DNA from: Trematomus loennbergii
Lineage: Eukaryota > Chordata > Actinopteri > Perciformes > Nototheniidae
Assembly: GCA_012861695.1 (NCBI GenBank)
Contig: JAAOOA010000368.1
Coordinates: 310,001 to 374,000, forward strand
Direction: 5' to 3'
Length of the DNA stretch: 64,000 nt
Part shown: piece after piece, positions 1 through 14,111 of the stretch
Position numbering within the stretch: position 1 is the first letter of the stretch
How the letters are laid out: the number at the start of each line of letters is the position of its first letter
Made by a program: the position numbers and the translations under genes
Notes under the pieces: generated by a model
Databases searched by the model: none
Seen by the model: only the letters and a program-made list of their open reading frames with translations
What the model was told of the DNA's origin: nothing

Positions 1-420
1 TGCAAAACTCCTACAAACTGACAGTTACCAAAAGATTAAGACACAAAGCAAGAAGAGAAAGGGAAAAATTACAACAAAGAGATTTAAAATGACCATATAC
101 AAAGCAACTAGAAAGAGACTCCAAACGACTCCAAATAGATGCAGTGCAACTTCAAATGGACCCAAAGTGACGTCAAATAAACACAAAAAGGCCACAAAGA
201 AATGCAAATGAACTGCAAAATGACACACAGTGATCACAATGAGACACAACACAACTACAAGAGATGTAAAGAAACTAAGAGACACAAAGACGGCAAAGAG
301 TCACACAGTGTCCAGGATGAGACACAAAGCGACTTAAAGAAGACCAGAGAGACTAAAGGATGCAAAAAGACTTAAAATACATGCAGGGCACTACAAAAGA
401 AGAAAGACAATCGCATTGAC
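1..420. repeat. Degenerate AC/AG-rich minisatellite-like DNA
   Basis: Purine-rich sequence made of loosely repeated units such as acaaagagac, caaaatgac and actacaaaag, without an exact period. No coding or RNA signal is visible. It lies where the last exon of the leftward neurl2 gene might be expected, but I see no trace of the SOCS-box exon, so that exon is probably outside the window. Confidence 0.55.
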
Positions 421-547
421 ATTTGAGATGCAACGCAGCTTCAAAGAGACTCAAACCGACCACAATAAGTACAAAAACATCCCTGAGTCCTTTTTCTGTC
501 TCTGAGACACATTACCATGTAAACCATGGTTCCACTGTGACACTCAC

Positions 548-1281
548 ATCCATACTCCACCTGGACGATTCGGACACACTTGGTAGCCGCGAACACGTCC
601 ACCACAGCGTGGAGCGGCTGGATGGAGGGGATCCCCTTAGCAAAGCTCCCATATCCTCCCCATTGATCACAACGTGCATATCAGCCAGGCCTGGTCCTCT
701 CTGCGTGTACAGCACTCCTATCCGGCTGCGTCTGGCCGTGGGGGCAGAGCGTTCGTCTTATACAAGTCGTCTAAAATGTGGCTGTAGCGTCCAGGCCTGC
801 TCCGTCCCACCAGCTTGTCTCTGGGGATCCGAACATTGTCAACGTGCAAGTGAGAGTCCGTGAAGAAGGTCTGTGGTTTCAGGTTGTGATATCCTTCAGC
901 TGCTTCTTCTCCAGGCTCTCCACGACCGAGCCTTTGACCTCCATCTCCAGGATCTTCTACCACTTTGTTGTGGTTTCGAGTGATGGCGAACACCCAGCTG
1001 TCCCCCGAATCAGTCAGGTCTGGGATGGAGTATTCAGGAACCACGTCTAAGTTTCCAGGGTCTCTAGAAGTCAGGCCGACTCGTAGGTTGCCACACCAGC
1101 CCACCTCCTTTTCCTCGATCTCTATGAGAAAAATCTCCCCGGGCTTCAGAGGGTGTTTGCTGAAACACACTCCATTTGCAAAGCTCTCCACGCGAGTAGC
1201 CCGTGTTCCCGAGAGGTCCAGACTCACGTTCACACCGTGGATCGGGTGGAACTCCATGAACTGGTCGGGAATGGCCTCCAT
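548..1281 (-). CDS. neurl2: Neuralized-like protein 2, first coding exon (partial gene, two apparent frameshifts)
   Basis: NEURL2 (Ozz) is a substrate adaptor of a cullin ubiquitin ligase in muscle; it has a neuralized homology repeat (NHR) followed by a SOCS box. The ATG at 1281 opens a protein with the NHR hallmarks: SGTRATRVESFANGVCFS, EVGWCGNLRVGL, DSWVFAITRNHN and RIPRDKLVGRSRPGRYSH. The match continues through MHVVINGEDMG, HAVVDVF and a valine-glutamate-tyrosine end, but only if the frame changes twice, once near 735 in a C run and once near 640. Both are consistent with one missing base. The exon ends at a GTGAGT donor (complement of 542-547), matching the known two-exon structure. The SOCS-box exon is not seen. 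The frame breaks may be consensus errors, since sequence on both sides is well conserved. Confidence in identity is high and in intactness low. Confidence 0.85.
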
Positions 1282-1559
1282 TGTTTAGTTGAATAGCTTC
1301 TAAAAAAAACACAACAAATGGAGACTTGCCAATCAAAAGGTCTTGTAGAGGTTTCGGACTAATGCCGGCCAACACATGGTCTTCATAGAAACACAACAAT
1401 GTGCACACACACGATACAATCTATGCTTATCTGTGGGCCACTCAGGGTAGCTTCTAGAGGGCTATTTTTGAACAGCTGCATGTCAACAGATGGCAAGGTA
1501 TGTGTGTGTTGAAGGGGGGTGGCCAACATGCACATGCCCACAGTCACTCACACCAGACA

Positions 1560-2030
1560 TGCACAAAGACTGAGGTGAGTGGGATTATATCATAATGATA
1601 ATAATAATAATTGTTATAGCACTTTTCATACACCAGGTGCAGCTCAAAGTAACAACAAGTGTTACAATTCAAAGGGAAAGGAGGAGGTATAAGGTAATAA
1701 AAAGAAAATGCCATAAAATAAATAATGATGATGAAATAAAGGAATACAATAAAATAAAAAGACCTATAAAATAAAATAAAAACTATTAAAAGAATAACAA
1801 TAAAATATGAATAAATTATAATAATCATAAAGATTAAATGACCAATTCAAAAGAGGATGTCGCTATAAAACTATAAAATAACTAATATAAATAAAAACTA
1901 TAAATAAATGAATAATTAAAACAATATAAAATAAATAAATAATACAAATTAAAGTGCCAATTAAAGGGGATGTCGCTAGTAAAAAGCCAATCTAAAAATA
2001 TATAAAAATATTAATTAAATCCCCCCGGGT
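1560..2030. repeat. AT-rich LINE/SINE tail-like repeat
   Basis: The segment contains the tail-like string gcacttttcataca with nearby gcagctcaaagt, followed by several hundred bases of A-rich ataaaataaata sequence. The same signature recurs at about 18.0 kb, so this is a dispersed element rather than gene sequence. The bases from here to 2747 otherwise show no gene. Confidence 0.5.
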
Positions 2031-2747
2031 CCCGACGTTCATTCATTTCCCCCATCCCCATGTCCTGAGGTAATAGCTGCGTAGTTTTCATAATACCATA
2101 AGCCAGGGAGCACTAAATATAGTCTTGCCACGCAAATACAGTCTGGATTTCTTTCTTATGTAAAGCTGCAAGTAAAGTAATATACCAGATAGAGAGCACA
2201 GTGGAGATGTATTATGATAATGGAGTTATAGCTCAAGAGTATGAGGAGGAATTATGATTTAAAAAGATAACCCTGAGCAGATATTTTTATACTCATTATA
2301 TGAGTGGGAGTAAAGGCTTCTGCACACTGACACTCATTGTTACTGTAGCTCATATTATTTCAGTCTAAAGGTGTTAATTACTTTTATCACGTCCTATTAA
2401 TTATACAGTATGCTAATGGGAAGCTACCCCATGCTTGTTATAGCCCTCATAGTAACGTAAAAATGTGAAATAAATTAAATAATTTGCTGTGTGAAGATAA
2501 TGAATGCATGGTTTTGTTGCAGGATGTGGTACAGAGATCAAGATTTGGTGAGACAAAAGTGATGCAAAAAATCTAAAATAAAACATCCTTTCCCTTACAA
2601 ATGAAAAGGTAGTTTAGTGAGAAATAAAATTCTTCCTCCTGACTTTATGCATTCAGTGGTTTTGCTGCTTACATTGTGCTTTATTTTTCTCATACTGCCT
2701 GTGCTGCAGCACCTCTTTTCACCCTCTGTCTGAAACCAGAGTCCAGT

Positions 2748-2955
2748 CATTACATTACATTACATGTCACTTGTTAGACGCTTTTATCCAAAGCGACTTA
2801 CATACATTCAGTACTGTGGACAATCCCCACAGGAGCAATTTGGGGTGAAGTGTCTTGCCCAGGGACACAACGACATGCTGACTGCAGTGGGACTCAAACT
2901 TGCTACCCCCTGATTCCAAGTCCAGCACACTAACCACTGAGCCACAGCCTCCCGC
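2748..2955 (-). mobile_element. tRNA-derived SINE (V-SINE-like)
   Basis: Read on the minus strand, the element begins with a tRNA-like head. TGGCTCAGTGGTTAG resembles the polymerase III A box and GTTTGAGTCCC resembles the B box. It ends in the fish SINE/LINE tail CGCTTTGGATAAAAGCGTCT followed by repeated ATGTA units (complement of 2745-2765). Head, central part and tail are all present, so this looks like a nearly full-length copy of about 210 bases. It is not a functional tRNA gene, since the rest of the cloverleaf is not preserved. Confidence 0.75.
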
Positions 2956-4900
2956 TCTGATTGGTTAGCTGGCCGGCTCTGTTGTGATTGGTCAACCGCT
3001 TAGAGATGTCCCGCCCCTTAACCTATCACGTATAATGGGTTGGAGCGTTAGCTAATAGAAGCGTATCACTATGCTACGGACTTAAACAAAGGAGTCCAAT
3101 GGAGGCGTTTTTTGTGGGGGGAGTGTGTGGGAAACGCCCAAAAAGCATAAAAGGGCCTCTTTCACTCCAGGTTTTATGAGCGTCTTGCCCATGCTGGGGC
3201 CACTTGGTACAATAACCATGGTTAGAATCAACGAAATTAAACCATTGCAACCAATAAAAAAGCTGGAAAAACCTTACATTTCATTTAACTTAACCTTTTG
3301 TCCAAAGCGTCTTACAATAACTGCAATACACGATAGAAAGACAAACCATTGTAAGTGCTGGTGTATTAGTTTCAAATGAGTACTACATGTTATTATAGGT
3401 TTAATGGCCAAGGTGCATGTGAAACAGATTGATCTTTATTCTAGGACAGGGTGTTTGCTTACCAGTAGAGTTAAGGTCTACCAATCCAGCAGTTGTGCTT
3501 GTTGCAGGATTGTATAAACATCGTTCGTAAATGTTGCATTGGAGGCTCAGGTCCGGGTAAAATTTGAATAATTCCAATTAATAATTAAAAGGGGATTTTC
3601 AAAGTGTGAGACCGTCTGCTCTACTCAGACAAATCTTAGGAAAAGGTGTCCACCCACTCAATCACTTCAGACGTCATTATTTACATAAAACAGTATTTCC
3701 CAAGGGGTTCTTCATTCGTTTTTGACTTTGGGAAAGTAGGAAAAACCTACCTTTACCTGCCTTTGCTAATGTAAATGAAATACATTCCACATGTCTATTT
3801 ATATATAGAAATATGTACATACTGTATGCATTGAAATCTTTATAAATCTGTGGATGTAAATGTTTGGATGTGACCAGTTTGCAGTGTTTATCATTCTTAT
3901 CTAACATCACAACACATACTGGTTTCTGCCTCAATGTGTCACTCTGTCCAACATAATGCTTCCTCAGGCTGATATCAGTTCCAACATGATGAGCTTTATT
4001 TTCACATCTGTGGAGAGCCCAGGGAATCTGCATGTTTGCTGCTGACCTTGAATCTCTAAATTAGCCCTACAATTACCTTCATGTGTTAAGGTAACAGCAT
4101 TTGTTTTTATTATTTTGCATGCAATATGAAGCAGAATTACATTGAAGTGCTGTCTGCATAGGATTATCAGTAACAGTACTTTAAGTGTTGTTCTCCTGGT
4201 GTATGAAGTTGTATCTGCTGAATATTTCTGTTTATTTGGACACAGAAGTGCATCTTTGACTGCAGCAATTTCATTCTGTGACGTGAAGCAGTCTGATGTA
4301 GTCACCCAAACTCTGCTGGGTAATATACTCTCTCTGCTTGAGAAACAAAGGAGAAGACTAAAGCACTTTTTAATCTGATTCTGTTTTAAACCCTTAAACC
4401 CAACAGTATAATCACTAAAGATGTTATGTATTTAGCTGTTTATGATTTCACTGCTGCTACTGCAAAGGTTTCTTTCCCCCATTTGTTAATAACACATTTT
4501 AAATCATAAAACCACGCCTTGTGGGGGGGAACAGGACAGGTGCACAGCTGACACCAGGAACATGAAAACTCGACACACAAAAGCCCGCTGGCAGGTTTTC
4601 ACTCAGAACCTTGTTGTGAGACCACAGTGCTTTACTGCATTTGTTCATAATTGTTAGTTGTTCAATTATTGTAAAGGTTTTAAATAACATAGACAACTTT
4701 TCATGTGCTGAGTTCTTGAAGAAGACAGTATTTGGTTCTCAAAGACCACTGTGGTTCTTCCCTTTTCATTTCGCTGCCAGGTTAGCTCAGGTATAAAGCT
4801 TAAGCTTTACCCCGCCCTGCCGCCAGTGGCGCTGTTTGTGTAGAATCAAAGTGAGACTTAAAATCCACGAAGAAGAATTACTACATATTCTGAGCACGCG
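2956..4900. other. Intergenic DNA upstream of rpl35
   Basis: No gene is supported. A second short SINE/LINE tail fragment (tccaaagcgtcttacaata) lies near 3301-3320. The 2960-3110 stretch has dispersed-repeat character (repeated gattggt motifs). The short open frames here have no recognisable domains. Confidence 0.4.
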
Positions 4901-4910
4901 CAGTGTCTGG

Positions 4911-4917
4911 TCTTTCT
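4911..4917 (+). promoter_or_regulatory. Candidate 5' TOP tract of rpl35
   Basis: A pyrimidine run tctttct lies about 25 bases before the rpl35 ATG. Vertebrate ribosomal-protein transcripts start at a C within such a tract (terminal oligopyrimidine motif), which couples their translation to mTOR signalling. The position fits the very short leader usual for this class. No TATA box is evident, which is also usual. The exact start site is inferred. Confidence 0.5.
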
Positions 4918-4939
4918 AGTACAGCACCGCGAGGAGAAC

Positions 4940-6824
<1,885 letters not shown>

Positions 6825-7189
6825 ATGTGTTTTGACTTTGTCCAATAACAATGACCAATAACAAGATGGCTGAGCCTTAGAGATCGTGTGCCACCACCTC
6901 TGTGGAGAGCCATAGCAGCCCACTTTGAGCTGACGCGTGATTCCTGGTCTGATGAGATGGATGAACTGTTAAGCCTCAGTTCTAAGAGAGATGCCTGGAG
7001 GAAACGTGACTGTTCATCACCTGTACCATGCAGGAGGTTCCAGCTGCAGAGACTGATTTAAGGGGGGGGGGACTAAATTGTGCACATTAAGTACAGAGCT
7101 CTTGGAAACCTGGTTAAGAGTGCTCTGGATCTCAGACACACATGAACCTGATATTGATATTATAGGCCCCCCTTTAACATTCTAAACGT
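6825..7189 (+). other. rpl35 3' flank
   Basis: Sequence following the rpl35 stop codon with no further coding signal. It includes the short 3' untranslated region and a G homopolymer near 7062-7070. Nothing else can be supported. Confidence 0.4.
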
Positions 7190-7400
7190 CTTGAGTTGCC
7201 CAGCCAGGACCTGGACTTAAACCAAGTCGAACATCTGAGATGTGAGAATGGTCGTCCACTGATCACCATTAGCCCATCCCACCTGACTGAGGCTCTGCAC
7301 AGAGAAAGAAAATCAAATGCAGGCTTGCAAAGTGCCCAGCAAGACTCAAGGCTGTGCTGCCAACATGTGGTACAGGGTGAACTATTCATGTCAATGTGAT
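7190..7400 (+). mobile_element. Tc1/mariner transposase remnant
   Basis: The plus-strand frame contains PSQDLDLNQVEHL, which corresponds to the conserved SPDLNPIEHLW block near the C-terminus of Tc1-type transposases. It is followed by a short derivative of the usual ending, with a cagcaagactcaaggctgt block. Only the 3' end of the transposase is present, internally shortened, and no terminal inverted repeats were found. This is an old inactive copy. Confidence 0.7.
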
Positions 7401-7613
7401 ATTTTCCACATAATAAATTTGTAAAGATTCTGAAATCCTGTTTGCCTGCTCATTAATGGAATATTGAGGGGGGTGGAAGAAATGTAAACCATGTTGGTAT
7501 AAGATTTTTTTTTAATTGTGTTTGAGTGATATCTAATAATTTATAATCTTGGAGAGCAGGGCTAATGAGGTTTTGAACATGTGCTTAATTTCGGAGCCTT
7601 AATCCTGCATTAT

Positions 7614-8193
7614 TAAAGGTCCCATGTCATGGCCATTTCTACTGATCATAATTCCATTGTGAGGTCTACTAAAATAGATTTAAATTGTGCAATTTCCAAA
7701 ATCGCATTGGTTTCTCATACAGCATCTCTGTATAGTATGTGTATTCACTCTGTCCTAAACGGCTTGTTGGAGCTCCTGCCCCCTCCCTATGAGCCCAGTG
7801 GTAGTCTGTGAGCGAGACACAGCGAAAACCAGCCCGAACACACACCCGCAGCCTGTCTGGGATTTTGTGTGTGCTCACACACACTCACAGCCTCGCCGCG
7901 TCTCGGAGGAGAAATTGGCACAGCTGCAGCTGAGAAAAGATTGAGTGTGAGGTAACGGCTCCATGGATTGGCCCAATGGGTCCATTTGTGTATGGGCACG
8001 TCACTGTACCCAGAAGAAAACAATGGAAAAAGACATTTCCAACGAGGCGTTCTGGGGCAGCATAAATGTCTTTTCTGTGTTTACAGGGTGTACTTTGAGG
8101 GTTTGTGACTGCAGATCGGTCACATGCATACAAAGCTACATAACACACAAGGGGACGGGTAATAACCAGAAAAGCAGGACATGGGACCTTTAA
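7614..8193. mobile_element. TTAA-flanked MITE with AGGTCCCATGT termini
   Basis: A 580-bp element whose ends are perfect inverted repeats, TTAAAGGTCCCATGT at the left and ACATGGGACCTTTAA at the right. TTAA lies at both outer edges and would be the target duplication, as for piggyBac-type elements. No transposase frame is present, so it is non-autonomous. Related TTAA-type elements lie at 18839-19173, 28336-28612 and 36303-36799. Confidence 0.8.
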
Positions 8194-8479
8194 AGTTCTT
8201 AGTTGAACCAACTGCCAAAGAACAATAAGCAAGCTTCAGGAAGATGAGCATTTTTTCACGAGGCAGTATTGGGTATTAGTCCAAGAAAACCGATCTCTCA
8301 TTCCACTGGAAATTCTCTGCTTGCACTTTATCCCAAATGCTTTTTTTCTTTAACTTCCTTCAGTTATTGTGTTCACTATTTACATTCCTGATTTCCTGTA
8401 CAGTTTATAAATTGTTCCGCTCAAACATTGTAATGCATTTAAAATAATATTAAATATCTATAATGCATCCCTCAATCAC

Positions 8480-8860
8480 ATCACTCTAGTTCTGGCTTCC
8501 TGTGGGTCAAATAACTGATTTCTAAATACTGCTGCTGGTTATTTATATCTGGAACAAACTCCCAGAGACCTGCAGGTCCGCTGCAACTCTGACTACTTTT
8601 AAATCCAGGCTGAAGACTTATCTTTTTGCCGCTGCTTTTAATTGAACTATTCACATCTGAAACTGCACTGTAACTTTTCATGTATTTTATATATATTAGC
8701 TTGTTTAATGTTTATTTTAATATAATTGCTTTTTAATGACTCATTTTAAATGCCATTCTTTAACTGCTGCACTATTTCTTTCATTTTTGTAAAGCACTTT
8801 GAATGGCCTTGTGTTGAAAGGGGCTATATAAATAAATTGCCCTGCCTTGCCTCAAATCAG
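8480..8860 (+). mobile_element. Non-LTR retrotransposon 3' end
   Basis: Coding remnants resemble the C-terminal block of L2/CR1-like ORF2 proteins (a Trp-x-x-Leu-Pro motif followed by a Phe-Lys-Ser-Arg-Leu-Lys-Thr-Tyr-Leu-Phe type motif, here degenerate). They are followed by the family tail gtaaagcactttgaatggcc and ggggctatataaataaat. The same family occurs in reverse orientation at 41990-42570 and 55366-55960. This is a 5'-truncated insertion. Confidence 0.65.
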
Positions 8861-9979
8861 TGTTTCTCAAAAAGACCAAACGGGACTTTTTAAATTCAAC
8901 AATTTATGTTAATTTATGTCGTGAGATTGCTTTTAAATCTTAATGAGGTCATGTCATGAGCAATTGATTATTTAGTGGTCCTACCTGCATGATGGTAAGC
9001 CTCCTTGATAGATGCCATCTCTCTAGTTGGTATATCTCATCTGTCCGCTGTTTGATCCAATCCTCCAACAGTGTCAGTGTTTTCAGATGTTTTTTCCAGC
9101 TAATAGGGTTTTATAAAAACAAATTAAGAGGGTCATCTCGTGTCAAATCCAGGTGCAAAGTGAGAGGGCAAAAGTCTGCAGACCTTAGGCTTTAATAAGC
9201 AGCCTTATTGGCCATGCAAATTGTCTGTTATTTGTTTCTACAGGTGTTTTTTTCATCATTACGTGTAACATATTTTCAATTGCCTTAGAATAACTAAATG
9301 GCTTATAAACTGAATGATGATTTAAGATAAGTGCCAGTCAGACCCCAGCTTTCAGCAGTTTGGTCAGATTAACATGTTCTTGCCTTTTGCTTCAGTCTGC
9401 TTGACAGTTTCATCAGGAAGTTGGAACCACCTATCGGCTGACTGAATGGGACGCTGGGGACATGTCCCCATCCGCGTTTGAAATGGTTCCCAATGTGTCC
9501 CTATTTAAAAAAAAAAAATATTATTTTGAAAACATTTTCCAAAATACATCTATGATCCGTTTAGACTGGAAGAAAGTGTGCATTCCACAGTGCCCGAGTG
9601 TCAGAGGAATGGAAAGTTCTGATTATAGTGTATTATAATGTGTGTTAATGGGTCGTACAGTCGGTCAGTTCAGGAGCCCCCCTGCGGTCAGGGATGGATT
9701 TGGATGGATGGAGGTTATTACCCTGCCGTTATTCATGTTGTCATTTCTAGGGCTTTCAGTGTGTTTTATGTAGGCCAACATGGAGGGAGGAAGAAGAGAG
9801 TAATAAGAGTTACATTGATTATTCTATTATCTCCTTTATTGTCATGAAACTACTTCCATATTGTTGCTATTGGACACATTCATCCCATGTGTGTTTACTA
9901 GATTAGAAAAAAATAACACTATTTAACCTTCAGGCTGAACTTTAGCTGTCACTGTGCTTTGTACAATTAGACAGCATTT
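8861..9979. other. Intergenic, no gene seen
   Basis: No open frame with recognisable domains, no splice-supported exon and no clear repeat family was found in this stretch. Confidence 0.35.
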
Positions 9980-9995
9980 AGTGTGTGTGTGTGTG

Positions 9996-10074
<79 letters not shown>
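9980..10074. repeat. (GT)n microsatellite
   Basis: An almost pure GT dinucleotide run of about 95 bases, with two places where the phase slips. The open frames it produces are artefacts of repetition. Confidence 0.97.
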
Positions 10075-10075
<1 letters not shown>

Positions 10076-10208
10076 AGACTGTTGGGGCTGCAGGACTCTT
10101 AATCTGGATTACCATGCAGCGCGGCCATGCTCTTCATAATCAGTTTGGTGAGCTGTGATTCTCGGCAGCGCATGACACATCTGGATGGAGGCAGTCGGTG
10201 AAGGGGAG

Positions 10209-10219
<11 letters not shown>

Positions 10220-10288
<69 letters not shown>
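10220..10288. repeat. (GA)n microsatellite
   Basis: Pure GA run of about 69 bases preceded by a short GT run. It lies immediately upstream of the candidate first exon of tex2 and could influence promoter structure, though nothing shows this directly. Confidence 0.97.
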
Positions 10289-10291
<3 letters not shown>

Positions 10292-10294
10292 ACA

Positions 10295-10383
10295 CATACT
10301 CCTCAGTCCGCGGAACCTCGCGCACACAAATGGAGAGGGAACCAGCAGAAGGCATTATTTCTCCATGCACAGAATTATTTTTC
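10295..10383 (+). other. Candidate 5' untranslated exon of tex2
   Basis: A CG-containing stretch (ccgcggaacctcgcgc) ends in a strong splice donor, CT|GTAAGT at 10384. The first coding exon of tex2 is preceded by a good acceptor, ctctttcactcaag, ending at 14080, so a non-coding exon further upstream is expected. This is the best candidate seen. A short upstream reading frame starts at 10330 and would stop shortly after the splice. Linkage is inference only. Confidence 0.3.
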
Positions 10384-11729
<1,346 letters not shown>

Positions 11730-14080
11730 GGCTGATGCTGTCAATGTGAAGGATTGATCGAACACACTCACCCAGAGCAGATGTGTGATGTGTGATGTGT
11801 GTGTGTGTCGTGCTACAGTCACATATCACTTTGTCTTTTACACGCACCCTAATGGAGAAGTTCACAGCTCTTGCGTTAGAGTTTATCATCAAACATCACA
11901 CGCTTGCTGGGGACCTGAAATGACCTCCCACAAGTTAAAACTCAAAAAGTTACAGACTAGTGCATGTAGAATATTTCCAGAAGCACATTCCCCACTCTTC
12001 ATTCTGTTCCTACCTTTCTTTGGTTGTCCTTTTTCTAAGTTTCACTCAGCTGTCTGTGGCCTCTGGGGTTGTCACAGCTGAATTCTTACAACACATTTGA
12101 AGGTGTGTTAAGCACATTGTGGGTAAACAAAGAAATCAAATAACATGCAGCTGGGTGACGGAGAATGTTCCTACATTCACGAGAACAAAAACATATTATT
12201 ATTACTTAACATATATTTTCTGAGATCCAAGCTCTATAATTTAGAGAAAACGAGATGAGTTCTTCCACTGATGAGTTGCAACAACATAGTGATCCCATTG
12301 AAAAACATTGTCCCCTTACTCTTGAATATTAGCAAAAACGAATGACAATATCATCAGCCTGAGTTGTTACTGTAAGTGCTAATTAGCAAACGTTAGCAAG
12401 CTAGCTCACAAACATGCTAACGTGAACAGTATATTAGACGAACACCAGACTGTTTACATTGTACTTCTGAGCATGCTAGCATACTGACGTTAGCATTTAG
12501 TAGAACCTCACAGAGAAACCCACTTGTTTTATTTTAAAGCCCTTTTCATGGATATTCAAAAAATGTAACTTGTTGATTTGGCCCTTTCACTATGAGAGAA
12601 GATTACGTTCATACCCAGTTACAATTAGGTTATTCATAACAGGTGACTTGTAGTTGTATTGAATTGATATATGAACATTTAGAAAAAAAAAATACATCCA
12701 TATACAGAAGAGCAGCTTCAAAAATAGTTTGACAAAAGCGCGACATTGTCCAGTCCTCTTAGTATTCAACAATTAGCCTAGACAAAACAATGTTAGCTTA
12801 ACAGTGGTTTAGCCTAGAGGTACGTGTGAGTTAATGCACATGTGTTCAACAAATTGCAGGTCCAATTGCTCGGAAGGTCTAATGCCTCCTGGCTGAATGA
12901 GTGTCCGTGAGGTTTATCTCCCCCACCGTCCATTTTTGGTGGGAGCAGATTAGTCGAAATCCAACAGCTGCTGTGGAATTGGTTGAAATAGTGCCACACA
13001 GCGCTGTAATACAGTTACATAAATGCAACCAGTCAGAGGTAGGGTTTAACTTGCATAAAGAGCAGGGCACTTGACCCAGAGAGACAGCAAATAAAAAAGG
13101 GTCCCCAGTGGGCCTTTGTGCCGTTCCCCAGCCTGTGTCCAGTGATGCAGAGCTTCTATTTTCTCCAACAAAATGATATATAATAGCATACCTACTCTTG
13201 TTCTGCTGGTTTTACTAGCATAATTTCTGACAAGTCAGTTGTTGGTGGCTGGATAATGTTTCACTACTGCAGACACACAACAAGCACACATGGGGGATGA
13301 GAAGGCATATTTTAACTCCCCTCACTTTTCATTTCAAGGTTCAAGGGTTCAAGGTTCTTCATTTAGTCATACGAAACATTTCAGGCTTACATAAGTAACT
13401 CTTCAAACAGCTTGAGATGAAACCAGAGGCTTGTGACTCGGCTGACAGCTTTGTAGTGAGGGAGACTTGAAGACATTGTAGTTGCTACTTTTGGGAGTTG
13501 GCGTGCTTCAGAGAGAGTCTGGTAATGCCTTTTTTTTTATCATGAAAACATTACGTTTCCATGTGGAGTTAGCATTTTGACAAAGCCTGAATGAAATCTC
13601 TTTGTTTCACACCGGAAGACTGGGCCTTTACTCAAACTATGCTTTTTCATTTCATGTTCATTTGCACAGAAAGCACATAAATTGAATGAATTCTACATCC
13701 AATCAGCCCCGAAAGACTCTAAATCCGAGCCTGAGCTGCCCTAGTTTGCGCAGCATTTGGGGGAGACAGACTGCCTTGTCTATTTTTGCTTGCCTCTAAA
13801 GCCCATTCAATATGTGGAGCGACAGCTATGGGAGATGTGCTTACTTGGATCTGATTCACTGACTAGTAATCAGATTAATGTAGCTTTCAGAGCTAAACTA
13901 CACAACATTCACCCATTAATGCGGATTTGGCACTGGCAAGCAGTTTCTGTGATAATGATGCACAAGCCTAGAAAAGAAGCCTTTCCTCTCTCTCCATGTC
14001 TCCATCCCTTTCTGCTTTTATTTGTTCTGCCTTTGAGGCTTAATAATGTAGCTGACCGTGTTTGTTCTCTTTCACTCAAG
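11730..14080. other. Region upstream of tex2 coding exon 1
   Basis: No gene is supported. Around 12370-12500 there is a gctaac/gttagc-rich dispersed repeat (aaacgttagcaagctagc and similar). The stretch ends with a polypyrimidine tract and AG at 14079-14080, the acceptor for the tex2 exon that carries the ATG. Confidence 0.4.
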
Positions 14081-14111
14081 GTGCCTTGGCTGTGCGATGT
14101 AAAGTCAAGAG

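Noticed and set aside
1..547. Second exon of neurl2
   Set aside because: Looked for the SOCS-box sequence on the minus strand; only minisatellite-like DNA is present.
2748..2955. Possible tRNA gene
   Set aside because: A- and B-box-like motifs are present, but the sequence continues into a SINE body and tail; no tRNA fold is preserved.
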